The notes beneath the pieces were generated by a model that was given only the letters and a program-made list of their open reading frames with translations, ran no database searches and was not told the DNA's origin. The position numbers and the translations under genes are program-made. A DNA stretch of 64,000 bases from Nocardioides sp. YIM 152315 (GTDB taxonomy: Bacteria > Actinomycetota > Actinomycetes > Propionibacteriales > Nocardioidaceae), in assembly GCF_029210375.1 (NCBI RefSeq), contig NZ_JARGER010000038.1:186001-250000 (forward strand), given 5' to 3'. Positions 33,300-41,051 of this stretch are shown piece after piece; within the stretch, counting starts at the first letter, position 1; every line of letters begins with the position of its first letter.

Positions 33300-33769
33300 G
33301 ACTCCCACCGCATCACCCAGTACTGCACGCCGAACGGGTCGTCGTCGTAGGCCACCTGCGCCGGCCCGAGCTCGCCGAGGTCGCGCAGCTGCGCGATCGC
33401 GCCCACGCTCGCCCACAGCTGGCGAGCCAGATCGGCGTCGACCTCGGGCCGACCGCCGCGCAGCGACGCGCCGAGCGCCTCGTCGAAGGCGTGCGACCGC
33501 TCGTCGAGGTGCCCCGGCGCCTTCTCGGTGCGACAGGCCGACCCGTTGCCCACGACCAGGTAGGACTCCTCCTCGTGCATGTGGTCGGTGCGGTCGAGCA
33601 GGTACTCCGCGATGCGCACGCCTTGCTCGTCGGCGAGCACCGTGATGCTGCGGCCGAGCCACGCGGCGGCCTCCAGGCACGCCGCGCGCAGGTCGGCGAC
33701 CGGGTCCTCGAGGCCGGCGTACTCCGGCAGCAGCGCCAGCGTCCCCGGCACCAGCACGACGCGCGTCAC
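33296..33769 (-). CDS. Conserved protein, possibly LigB-like (class III dioxygenase fold)
   Basis: 157 residues beginning VVLVPGTLALLPEYAGLEDPVADLR. Landmarks ADEQGVRIAEYLL, EEESYLVVGNGSACRTEKAPGHLDER and WASVGAIAQLRDLGELG recall short actinobacterial proteins annotated as class III extradiol dioxygenase subunit B-like; I am unsure, since only part of that fold would fit. Embedded in the gpgS-folP-RibD operon with four-base overlaps on both sides, so probably functionally tied to it. Confidence 0.6.
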   Translation of the reverse strand: MTRVVLVPGTLALLPEYAGLEDPVADLRAACLEAAAWLGRSITVLADEQGVRIAEYLLDRTDHMHEEESYLVVGNGSACRTEKAPGHLDERSHAFDEALGASLRGGRPEVDADLARQLWASVGAIAQLRDLGELGPAQVAYDDDPFGVQYWVMRWES

Positions 33770-34629
33770 TGCAGCCCCCGGATCGCGCGGCAGGGCGGGC
33801 GCCGCCCGGCGATCGACGACACCATGTCGACCGTCTGACGGGTCTCGACGACCTCGTGGACGCGGTAGATCCGCGCGCCGGCGAGCGCGCAGACGGCCGT
33901 GGCCGCCAGGGTCCCGACGAGTCGTGAACCGACCGGCAGGTCGAGGGTCTCACCGACGAAGTCCTTGTTGGAGAGCGAGACCAGCACGGGCCAGCCGGTG
34001 TCGACCATCTCGCCGAGCCGGTGGGTGAGCTCCAGTGAGTGGAAGGTGTTCTTGCCGAAGTCGTGGGCCGGGTCGATCACGATCGACTCCCGCGGCACGC
34101 CCGCGTCGAGCGCCCGGGACGCGTACGCCGTGGTGTCGGCGATCGCGGCCGCGACGACGTCGTCGTACTCGATGCGGTAGGGGCGGGTGCGCGGGGTGAC
34201 CCCGCCGGTGTGGGTGCAGACGATCGCGGCCCCGCCCTCGGCGGCGGCGTCGACGAGCTCGGGGTCGGCGCCGCCCCAGGCGTCGTTGAGCAGGTCGGCG
34301 CCGGCCGCGCAGACGGCGGCGCCCACCGAGGCGCGCCAGGTGTCGACCGAGATCACGAGGGAGGGGTACGCCGCGCGCACCCGGGCCACGAGGTCCACGA
34401 CCCGCGACCGCTCCTCGGCCTCGGAGATCTCGACGCCCGGAGCGGCCTTGATGCCGCCGATGTCGACGATCTCCGCGCCCTGCCCGACGACGAGGGCGAC
34501 GCGCTCGAAGGCCTTGTCCTCCGCCCAGGTGGCCCCCTGGTCGTAGAAGGAGTCCGGCGTGCGGTTGACGATCGCCATCATCAGCGTGGCGTCGTCGTCG
34601 AAGGTGTGCCGACCCAGCCGCAGCGTCAC
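33766..34629 (-). CDS. folP: Dihydropteroate synthase-type protein (FolP)
   Basis: 287 residues, pterin-binding TIM barrel: MMAIVNRTPDSFYDQG, EIVDIGGIKAAPG, ISVDTWRASV, LNDAWGG, and C-terminal RIYRVHEVVETRQ. The catalytic reaction joins 4-aminobenzoate to the pterin pyrophosphate in folate synthesis. IKAAPG in place of the usual STRPG loop is the pattern of the second actinobacterial homologue (FolP2 type, adjacent to gpgS in mycobacteria), which may not be a functional synthase. GTG overlaps the gpgS stop. Confidence 0.85.
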   Translation of the reverse strand: MTLRLGRHTFDDDATLMMAIVNRTPDSFYDQGATWAEDKAFERVALVVGQGAEIVDIGGIKAAPGVEISEAEERSRVVDLVARVRAAYPSLVISVDTWRASVGAAVCAAGADLLNDAWGGADPELVDAAAEGGAAIVCTHTGGVTPRTRPYRIEYDDVVAAAIADTTAYASRALDAGVPRESIVIDPAHDFGKNTFHSLELTHRLGEMVDTGWPVLVSLSNKDFVGETLDLPVGSRLVGTLAATAVCALAGARIYRVHEVVETRQTVDMVSSIAGRRPPCRAIRGLQ

Positions 34630-35507
34630 GGCGCCACCCCGACCGAGGCGGCCGGAGGCCGCTCGTCGACCTCCGGGCCGGCCCCCGCCCGGGCGAGCGC
34701 CGCGGCGAGGATCTGGGTCGCCATGCCGCTGAGGTCGCGCAGCGACTGGTGCCGGTGGGCGCGGACCCCGAGGTCGACCTGGGCGATCGCCTCGAGGCCG
34801 CGGGCCCGGACCGTGTCGACGAGCGCGGCCAGCTCCACGGCGTACTCGTGCGGCACGCAGAGCGACTCGAAGAGCGACCGGCGCACCGCCCACTCCCCCG
34901 CGAGCGGCTGGTGCAGGCCGCGGAGCTCGGGGAAGAGCAGCCGGATCAGCGGCCGGGCGACCAGCTCCGTGACGCGGCCGCCCTCGAGCGGCACCGCGGT
35001 CCCGGCCGCGACCAGGGGCCGCTCGTAGAACCCCTTGACCAGCTCGACCCCCGGATCGGTCAGCAGCGGGCCGAGCAGCCCGGGGACGAAGTGGGTGTCC
35101 CAGTCGACGAGGTCGGCGTCCATGAAGACGATCAGCTCGCCACGGGTGACGAAGAGCGACTTCCACATCGCCTCTCCCTTGCCGGGCCGCGAGCCGAGGT
35201 CAGGCCGGATCTCCGCCGAGCGGTGCACGGTCGCGCCGGCGTCTGCCGCCACGGCGTACGTCTCGTCGGTGGAGTCGGAGTCGATGACGACGATCTCGTC
35301 CAGCAGCGCCACGGTCTCGACGAGCGCGTCCCTGACCTCGGCGACGACGTCACCGACGGTCGCGGCCTCGTTGCGGGCGGGGACGACGAGGCTCACGACG
35401 CGACCGGCCTTGGCGGCCATCAACGTGTCGAGCGACCAGTCGGCCCAGTGGTGGGTGTGCCGCCGCGACCACCCGTCGAGGTCGGGCGACGGGTCGGGGA
35501 CGGGCAC
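34626..35507 (-). CDS. gpgS: Glucosyl-3-phosphoglycerate synthase
   Basis: 293 residues, GT81 family. VVSLVVPARNEAATVGDVV (donor site), VVIDSDSTDET, VFMDADLVDWDTHFVPG and LHQPLAGEWAVRR agree with GpgS, which transfers glucose from UDP/ADP-glucose to 3-phosphoglycerate, the first step of methylglucose lipopolysaccharide or glucosylglycerate synthesis. GTG 35507 has TAGTCT seven bases upstream, overlapping the end of the 162-bp repeat. First gene of a four-gene operon with folP, as in mycobacteria. Confidence 0.88.
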   Translation of the reverse strand: MPVPDPSPDLDGWSRRHTHHWADWSLDTLMAAKAGRVVSLVVPARNEAATVGDVVAEVRDALVETVALLDEIVVIDSDSTDETYAVAADAGATVHRSAEIRPDLGSRPGKGEAMWKSLFVTRGELIVFMDADLVDWDTHFVPGLLGPLLTDPGVELVKGFYERPLVAAGTAVPLEGGRVTELVARPLIRLLFPELRGLHQPLAGEWAVRRSLFESLCVPHEYAVELAALVDTVRARGLEAIAQVDLGVRAHRHQSLRDLSGMATQILAAALARAGAGPEVDERPPAASVGVAP

Positions 35508-35519
35508 ACGGCCGAGACT

Positions 35520-35681
35520 AGACGACTCATTCCAAGGGCTCGCACGCTGCGCGACGCCCAGCATCCACGCTGGCTGCGTTGCGGTCGCTCGCAGGACGGG
35601 CAAGTACGACGTCGCTCCCGCGCCTGGCCAGCGCGGCGCTGAGCGCCGCTCGCCGGCACGACCCCTTGGAACAACTCGTCT
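35520..35681. repeat. 162-bp structured element, copy A
   Basis: Ends are imperfect inverted repeats (AGACGACTCATTCCAAGGG against the complement of the right end; about 16 of 19 match). Inside are strong hairpins such as CCAGC-GCTGG and GCGGCGCTC-GAGCGCCGC. It differs from copy B at 49069 by only five substitutions and no indels. It lies between gpgS and a TetR gene and overlaps the gpgS -10 hexamer. Confidence 0.8.
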
Positions 35682-35769
35682 AGTGGACCGCGTATACCTG
35701 CAGATCCGACGGCCGCCATCACCAATCGTGACCTTTTCCGACGATGAGCGACCAGTGTTCAATTCGCCC

Positions 35770-36378
35770 ATGGGGACGGGGGAAGGGGAACGACGGGGCC
35801 GGGGCCGACCACGAGCGCCGGGTGCGGAGCAGAAGATCCTCCAGGCGGCCCTGGAGGAGTACACGGAGCACGGCTGGTCCGGCTTCACGATGGACGGCGT
35901 GGCCCGTCGCTCCGGGTTCGGCAAGTCCACCCTGTACCTGCGCTGGACCGACAAGGACGCCCTGCTCACCGAGGCGGTCCGCCGGCGCAGCCGCCAGGTC
36001 GCGGACGTGGACACCGGGACCCTGCGTGGTGATCTGACCGCCCTGGTGACCGGGATCTTCCGCGAGTCCGCCGACCCGCAGGGCTGGGCCGGCTTCCGGA
36101 TGATCGTCGAGACCGCGAGCTCGTCCTCGGCGCTGGGCAACTTCACCCAGGAGGCGGCGAGCGCGCCCCGCGGAGTCCTTGCGGCCGTCTTCGAGCGCGC
36201 CCGCGAGCGCGGTGAGATCCGCGGAGCCGTGGACCCGATCCCGGTGTCCGAGCTGATCCACGGCGCGGCGATCCTCTTCGTCCTCGGCCGCCGGCTCGAC
36301 CACCTGCCGATCACCGGCGACGAGCTCGGCACGCGCGTCGACTGGGTGGTCACGACGCTGCTCGAGGGCCTGGGCTGA
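35770..36378 (+). CDS. TetR-family regulator (tandem paralogue 1)
   Basis: 202 residues. The N-terminal HTH (EQKILQAALEEYTEHGWSGFTMDGVARRSGFGKSTLYLRW in parts, then DKDALLTEAV) is a standard TetR DNA-binding domain; the ligand domain is unrecognised. TTCAAT lies six bases before the ATG. The next gene is a closely similar TetR with the same -10-to-start arrangement, so the pair arose by duplication. The target genes are not evident. Confidence 0.88.
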   Translation: MGTGEGERRGRGRPRAPGAEQKILQAALEEYTEHGWSGFTMDGVARRSGFGKSTLYLRWTDKDALLTEAVRRRSRQVADVDTGTLRGDLTALVTGIFRESADPQGWAGFRMIVETASSSSALGNFTQEAASAPRGVLAAVFERARERGEIRGAVDPIPVSELIHGAAILFVLGRRLDHLPITGDELGTRVDWVVTTLLEGLG

Positions 36379-36486
36379 CAGGCGGCGACCGGGCCCGACA
36401 GCGGCGCGCACACAACCGTCTGCCGGGGCCGGAATTTGACCTGTCTGGGCGTACCAGGCGGCGGTCGTCTGAGGTTCAATCAGTCC

Positions 36487-37101
36487 ATGACCACGGTGGA
36501 GGGACCGCGGCGCGGACGCGGCAGGCCGCGGATTCCGGGCGCCGAGAACATGATCCTCGCCGCCGCTCTGGCGGAGTACGGCGAGCACGGCTGGGCCGGG
36601 TTCACGATGGACGCGGTCGCCCGGCGAGCCGGGGTGGGCAAGTCGACCGTCTATCTCCGCTGGTCCGACAAGGACGCGCTGCTGACCGAGGCGGTCACCG
36701 ATCGGGGCATGGAGCTCACCGCCGTCGACACCGGCACGCTCGAGGGCGACCTCACCCAGCTGGCCACGAACCTGCTGCGACACTTCCACGGCCCGTCCGG
36801 CTGGGCCACCCTGCGCGTCACGTTCGACACCGCGAGCGCGCCCGAACGGCTGGGCAACTTCGCCGAGGCCGTCAGCGAGGTGCACGGGCGCCAGGTCGAG
36901 CAGATCTGTCGACGGGCGATCGAGCGTGGCGAGATGGTCGACGACTTCCCGGTCGGAGTCGTCACCGAGGCGATCTACGGCGCGGCGATGGTGAACGCGC
37001 TCTCCGAGCGCCTCGAGGGTCGCCACGACAGCGACGCCGACCTCGAGACGCGCGCAAGGTACGTCGCGGCAGCGGTGCTGCGCGGCATCGTGCCGCGCTG
37101 A
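36487..37101 (+). CDS. TetR-family regulator (tandem paralogue 2)
   Basis: 204 residues, similar to the upstream regulator through the whole HTH (RGRGRPRIPGAE, GFTMDAVARRAGVGKSTVYL, SDKDALLTEAV) and more loosely in the ligand domain (LRVTFDTASAPERLGNF). TTCAAT six bases before ATG repeats the promoter arrangement. The 108-base gap and separate hexamers suggest the two are transcribed separately. Ligand and targets unknown. Confidence 0.88.
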   Translation: MTTVEGPRRGRGRPRIPGAENMILAAALAEYGEHGWAGFTMDAVARRAGVGKSTVYLRWSDKDALLTEAVTDRGMELTAVDTGTLEGDLTQLATNLLRHFHGPSGWATLRVTFDTASAPERLGNFAEAVSEVHGRQVEQICRRAIERGEMVDDFPVGVVTEAIYGAAMVNALSERLEGRHDSDADLETRARYVAAAVLRGIVPR

Positions 37102-37160
37102 ACGACGCGCCTTCTCCGCTCTCGAGACGGTGACCGGCCGACCGCCGAGCGCACCCGGCC

Positions 37161-37955
37161 TCAGCGCTCGAGGTACCTGCCGACCGCGCGGGCGAGGGCG
37201 GCGGCGTACGCCGTGCGGCCGCGCGGAGACGTCAGCCGGCCCGCGTCGACCCGGTCGCGCATGTTGCCGAGCTCGACCATCGCGGTCGGGACCCGCGCGA
37301 AGTTGAGCGTGGCCAGGTCGGTGCGCACGTCGAGACCGTCGCCCCCGGCGATGTAGTTGGCCACCCGGAAGCCGCCCCGGCGCAGGTCGCTGCGCACGAC
37401 CCGGGCGAGCCGGCCGGACCCCGACGCGGCGTCCGGCGCGACGATCACGTGGAAGCCGCGCGCGCCGCGGGCGAGGCTGCCGTCGGCGTGGATGCTCAGC
37501 TTCAGGTCGGCGCGCGGGCGGTTGCCGGCGCGGCCGCGCACGTCGACGCACGGCCCCCACCGCCGGTCGCTGTTGGTGGCCCGGGTGAGCCGCACGGTCG
37601 CGCCGCGCCGCTCGAGCCGCTGCCGCGCCAGGCGCGCCACCTGCCAGACGACCGTCGCCTCCGGGTATCCGCCCGCGGTCGCGGTCCCCGTCGTGTTGCA
37701 GGTCTTCCGCCCGCCGCGGCCGTCGGGCACGAGCCGGTTGATCCGGCCCGGGAAGTTGCGGTTGCCCAGCTGGTGGCCCGGGTCGAGCACGACCACGCGA
37801 CCCGCCAGCGGCTTCCTCTCGACCACCGTCCCCGCAGGAGCAGGAGACGCCCCGGTCGTCGAGGCCACGTCCCGATGGTCGAGCTCGACGGTGCCACCGC
37901 ACGCACCGAGAGCCAGCACGAGCGGGAGCAGCAGGATCGCCGTACGACGACTCAC
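37161..37955 (-). CDS. N-acetylmuramoyl-L-alanine amidase, lipoprotein
   Basis: 264 residues. A lipoprotein signal (LLLPLVLALGACGG) precedes an Amidase_3 domain with zinc ligands VLDPGHQ, the Glu of GGYPEATV and SIHADGS, and the catalytic Glu of AMVELGNM. It hydrolyses the amide between muramic acid and the stem peptide at the cell surface. A 50-residue insertion with two cysteines (KTCNTTG, GPCVDVRG) lies between the first two zinc motifs, perhaps a disulfide. GTG overlaps the galE stop (GTGA). Confidence 0.87.
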   Translation of the reverse strand: MSRRTAILLLPLVLALGACGGTVELDHRDVASTTGASPAPAGTVVERKPLAGRVVVLDPGHQLGNRNFPGRINRLVPDGRGGRKTCNTTGTATAGGYPEATVVWQVARLARQRLERRGATVRLTRATNSDRRWGPCVDVRGRAGNRPRADLKLSIHADGSLARGARGFHVIVAPDAASGSGRLARVVRSDLRRGGFRVANYIAGGDGLDVRTDLATLNFARVPTAMVELGNMRDRVDAGRLTSPRGRTAYAAALARAVGRYLER

Positions 37956-38956
37956 TCGTAGCCCAGGATCTCCTGGCGCTTCTCGCCCCAGGCGAGCGCC
38001 GAGGCGATCGCGTCGGCGATCGAGAGCTCGGTGCGCCAATCGAGCAGCCTCGTGGCGCGGTCGACGTTCGCGAAGGCGCCCACGGCGTCGCCCGGCCGCG
38101 GCGACGCCTCGGTGATCGGGACCCGCTTGCCGAAGACCTCCTCGAAGGCCGCGACCAGCTCGCGCACGGTCACGCCCTGGCCGGTGCCGACGTTGAGGAC
38201 GACGCTGGGCGCGTCCACCTCGGCGAGCACCCGGTCGAACCGCTCGACGGCGCGCACGTGGGCGCGCGCGAGGTCCCAGACGTGCACGTAGTCGCGGATG
38301 CCGGTGCCGTCGCGCGTCGGCAGGTCGGTGCCGGTGATGGTGAAGGAGTCCTTCTGCCCGCGCGCGGCCATGACCAGCTGGCCGAGCACGTGCGACGGCT
38401 CGCGGGCGTAGATCCCGGACTCGAGGTCGGGGTCGGAGCCGATCGGGTTGAAGTAGCGCAGGATGATCGCCCGCAGGTCGGTCGCCGACGCCATGTCCTG
38501 GAGGATCTGCTCCATCATCCGCTTGGTGCGGGCGTACGGCGAGGTCGGGTCGAGCGCGTCGTCCTCGGTGACCTCGAAGCTGTCCTTCATCGCGTAGAGC
38601 GACGCCGACGACGAGAAGAGCACCCGGGGCTTGCCGAGGGACTGGAGCTCGTCGAAGAGCTCGAGCGACTTGGCGACGTTGTCCTTGTAGTAGTCGTAGG
38701 GCTTCTCGACGGACTCCGGCACGACGATCCGCGCGGCCATGTGGATGGTGGCGTCGAGGTCGGGGTGCTCGTCGACGACGCGCCGCAGCAGTGCCCGGTC
38801 GCCGACGTCGCCCTCGTAGAAGATGCGGTCGCGCACGAAGACCTTCGGTCCGGTGAGCAGCGAGTCGAGGACGACCGGCGTGTGTCCGGCCTCCTCGAGC
38901 GCCTTGGCGGTCGTCGAACCGATGTAGCCGGCACCGCCGGTGACGAGGACCTTCAT
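37952..38956 (-). CDS. galE: UDP-glucose 4-epimerase
   Basis: 334 residues, extended SDR. NAD site VTGGAGYIGS, ARIVVPESVEKPYDYY, catalytic Ser region SSSASLYAM and YxxxK in SPYARTK; the C-terminal part (RDYVHVWDLARAH) is typical of GalE. It interconverts UDP-glucose and UDP-galactose, feeding the glycosyltransferases of this region. The ASLYAM motif differs slightly from the usual AAVYG, so other UDP-sugars are possible. TAGGCT lies seven bases before the ATG (leaderless). Confidence 0.88.
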   Translation of the reverse strand: MKVLVTGGAGYIGSTTAKALEEAGHTPVVLDSLLTGPKVFVRDRIFYEGDVGDRALLRRVVDEHPDLDATIHMAARIVVPESVEKPYDYYKDNVAKSLELFDELQSLGKPRVLFSSSASLYAMKDSFEVTEDDALDPTSPYARTKRMMEQILQDMASATDLRAIILRYFNPIGSDPDLESGIYAREPSHVLGQLVMAARGQKDSFTITGTDLPTRDGTGIRDYVHVWDLARAHVRAVERFDRVLAEVDAPSVVLNVGTGQGVTVRELVAAFEEVFGKRVPITEASPRPGDAVGAFANVDRATRLLDWRTELSIADAIASALAWGEKRQEILGYE

Positions 38957-39185
38957 GCGAGTCAGCCTACGGGGCGCGCCGGCGGCGCCTCCGGGCGTCG
39001 CTCACCCGACCGGTCTGGACCAGTTCGCCACCCCAAAGGGTGGTGATAACGATTTCCGCCGAGGTGGAGTTCCCCCGGCAACGGATTTCGTGCCTAATGG
39101 CGTCTGGGGAGCGACGGGAACCACACCGCGTGACCCGACCACTCCGGCACAGGGGCGCCGGAGGTCCAGCCTTGGGGAGGCAGGC

Positions 39186-39389
39186 ATGGGAATTTCCGAG
39201 CTCGTCGACGCATCCGCCGACACCGCGCTCACACACGTCCTGGAGCTGCAGCAGCACCTGAAGGGGGCGAACTCGGCAGACCCCGCCGTCTGCGAGTGCC
39301 GCGACGAGGTGCACCGCCTGGTCGGCGACATCGTGTCGCTGCGCAACGCCACCGAGCTGCTCAAGCGCCAGGTCACGCACGCCGGCTGA
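39186..39389 (+). CDS. Small conserved-looking protein of unknown function
   Basis: 67 residues, mostly helical (TALTHVLELQQHLKG, CRDEVHRLVGDIVSLRNATELLKRQV) with a CEC motif near residue 38. A good GGGGAGG ribosome site five bases before the ATG supports a real gene. No family recognised. The 230 bases before it are comparatively AT-rich around 39040-39110 and probably hold its promoter. Confidence 0.5.
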   Translation: MGISELVDASADTALTHVLELQQHLKGANSADPAVCECRDEVHRLVGDIVSLRNATELLKRQVTHAG

Positions 39390-39422
39390 GCCCGCATCCG
39401 GGCTGAGCTACGGCGTCAGGAC

Positions 39423-40019
39423 TCAGGTCGCGACCGGGGGTCGCCACCGGGGGTCGCGACCGATGAAGCCGACGAGTCGGGTCTGGACGTCCGCGTCGGC
39501 AGGCACGTCGACGCGCGCGCCGTACTGTCCACTGCTGCGCAGCAGCTCCTCGATCGGCTCCATGCCGGCCAGCAGCTCCGCGCAGGTCGCGGGGTCGAGG
39601 GTCTCGTCCTGCCCGGTGGCGCGCGCGAGGTCCCAGGTGTGCATGAAGACGTCGCTGACGTAGAAGCGGTCGATCGCCTCGGGGAGAGGGACGTCGCCCG
39701 TGTGCGGGTTCCGCAGCACCAGCCCGGCGGTCGCGGGGTCGTCGAGCAGGGCCTGCACCGCGTCGGCCTGGGCGCGCCACGCGCCGACCGGGTCGGCGTC
39801 GACCGACGGCCCGCCGGGGAGGTCGATGCCGGCGCCCGAGGAGAGGAAGCCGGGGAACCACTCCACCAGGTGGCGTACGACGTCGCGGGCGGTCCACCCG
39901 GCAACCGGTGCCGGCGCGTCCCAGTCGGTCGCGCCCTGCACGCGCCGGGTGAAACCGTCCGCGACCTCGCGGTGCCGCTCCGCGGGCGTGCTCGTGGGGG
40001 TGCTCACTGGCCCGTTCAC
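39423..40019 (-). CDS. Mycothiol-dependent maleylpyruvate isomerase-family protein
   Basis: 198 residues, MDMPI (DinB-like) fold: VAGWTARDVVRHLVEWFP near residue 40 carries the typical helix with histidine, and VSDVFMHTWDLARATGQ supplies the HTWD motif that ligates metal. Members use mycothiol as cofactor, in accord with mshA and mshD in this window; the reaction is unknown. The GTG start overlaps the SRPBCC gene stop (GTGA), placing it third in the arsR operon. Confidence 0.85.
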   Translation of the reverse strand: MNGPVSTPTSTPAERHREVADGFTRRVQGATDWDAPAPVAGWTARDVVRHLVEWFPGFLSSGAGIDLPGGPSVDADPVGAWRAQADAVQALLDDPATAGLVLRNPHTGDVPLPEAIDRFYVSDVFMHTWDLARATGQDETLDPATCAELLAGMEPIEELLRSSGQYGARVDVPADADVQTRLVGFIGRDPRWRPPVAT

Positions 40020-40525
40020 TGGCCGGCCAGGAGCGCGTCGAGCTTCTCGTAGCCCTCGACCACGCCGACGTCCATGCCGCTGGCGATGATCTGGTCGCGG
40101 ATCTCGATCGACTCCACGACCGAGGTCGCCACGATGCGGCAGCGGCCGCCCTCGAGCTCATCGAACGTCATTGTCTCCAGGCTGACGCCGTCGGGCGCGC
40201 CCTCGAAGGAGAAGGTCTGCACGAGCCGCTCGGGCGAGCGCACCTCGTGGAAGGAGCCCCAGAAGCCCATCTGGAAGGCGTCGGAGTCGCGGCGCGCGGT
40301 GTAGCGCCACTCCCCGCCCGTGCGGGCGTCCCACACGTCGATGGTGGTGTCGATGCTGCGCGGACCGACCCACTTCGCGAACAGGTCGGCGTCGGTCCAG
40401 GCCCGGAAGACCCGCTCGCGCGGGGCGTCGAACTCGCGGGTGATCCGGATGACCGGCAGGTCCGGCACGGCCTCGATCTCGGTCTGGCTCTGCGTCTGGT
40501 TCTGGTTCTGGTTCTGGGTCTTCAT
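40016..40525 (-). CDS. SRPBCC/AHSA1-type protein with a Gln/Asn-rich N-terminus
   Basis: 169 residues. The AHSA1 hydrophobic-cavity fold is shown by ITREFDAPRERVFRAWTDADLFAKWVGP split over two strands, GGEWRYTARRDSD, GFWGSFHEV and DELEGGRC. Such domains bind small lipophilic ligands. The N-terminus is a low-complexity stretch KTQNQNQNQTQSQTE, rare in this family. The start overlaps the ArsR stop (ATGA); the pairing ArsR + AHSA1 is widespread. Confidence 0.85.
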   Translation of the reverse strand: MKTQNQNQNQTQSQTEIEAVPDLPVIRITREFDAPRERVFRAWTDADLFAKWVGPRSIDTTIDVWDARTGGEWRYTARRDSDAFQMGFWGSFHEVRSPERLVQTFSFEGAPDGVSLETMTFDELEGGRCRIVATSVVESIEIRDQIIASGMDVGVVEGYEKLDALLAGQ

Positions 40526-40884
40526 GATGCGGTCCCCTCCTCGGGGTCGTGGTCGACGGGGTCGTCGTTCATCTCTGCGAGCACGGCGTCGAGGCGCCGG
40601 AAGCGCTCCTCGGCCTGGCGCCGGTAGCGCTCGATCCATGCGGTCATCAGGTCCAGCACCTCCGCCTCGAGGTGCACCGGCCGACGCTGCGCGTCCCGGC
40701 TGCGGCTGACCAGGCCGGCGTCCTCGAGCACCTTGAGGTGCTTGGAGACGGCCTGGACGCTCACGGCGTACGGCGCCGCGAGCTCGCCCACCGACGCGTC
40801 GCCGTGTGCCGCGAGTCGCGCCACCAGGTCGCGGCGGGTGGGGTCCGCCAGGGCCTGGAAGACCCGGGACAGCTGGTCGACCAC
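40522..40884 (-). CDS. ArsR-family regulator
   Basis: 120 residues, winged helix: DQLSRVFQALADPTRRDLVARL, VSVQAVSKHLKVLEDAGLV and the wing SRDAQRRPVHLE. There is no metal-binding cysteine pair, as in the ArsR proteins paired with AHSA1/SRPBCC genes. GTG 40884 was selected since AAGGAGG precedes it by about five bases. A clear promoter with operator-like repeats lies upstream and suggests autorepression. Confidence 0.88.
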   Translation of the reverse strand: MVDQLSRVFQALADPTRRDLVARLAAHGDASVGELAAPYAVSVQAVSKHLKVLEDAGLVSRSRDAQRRPVHLEAEVLDLMTAWIERYRRQAEERFRRLDAVLAEMNDDPVDHDPEEGTAS

Positions 40885-40897
40885 CGCAACCTCCTTG

Positions 40898-40959
40898 TTC
40901 AACCGATTAGTTGAATAGAGGCTAGGCGAGTCGATCGGCGTTGTCAACCATCTGGTTGC
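40898..40959 (-). promoter_or_regulatory. arsR promoter with two operator-like inverted repeats
   Basis: On the minus strand TTGACA (40942-40947) and TAGCCT (40919-40924) are 17 bases apart, the clearest vegetative promoter in the window. TTCAAC-N6-GTTGAA (about 40899-40916) lies just after the expected start of transcription, and CAACC-N4-GGTTG (40946-40959) touches the -35. Confidence 0.7.
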
Positions 40960-41051
40960 AGAGGTTCCGACGAGCCCGACGAGGGCGGCGGGGTCTCGGC
41001 CGTCGGGCCCGCGATCCGCACGCTCCGGGCCGGAGTCGGCACAATCGACCC

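Noticed and set aside
35518..35683. Short ORFs inside the 162-bp element as a protein-coding gene
   Set aside because: Frames in both copies exist only because of GC richness, run out into unrelated flanks, and lack ribosome sites or start codons at like positions.
38957..39185. tRNA or riboswitch in the 230-base gap before the small protein gene
   Set aside because: No cloverleaf with acceptor/anticodon stems or known aptamer pattern could be drawn.
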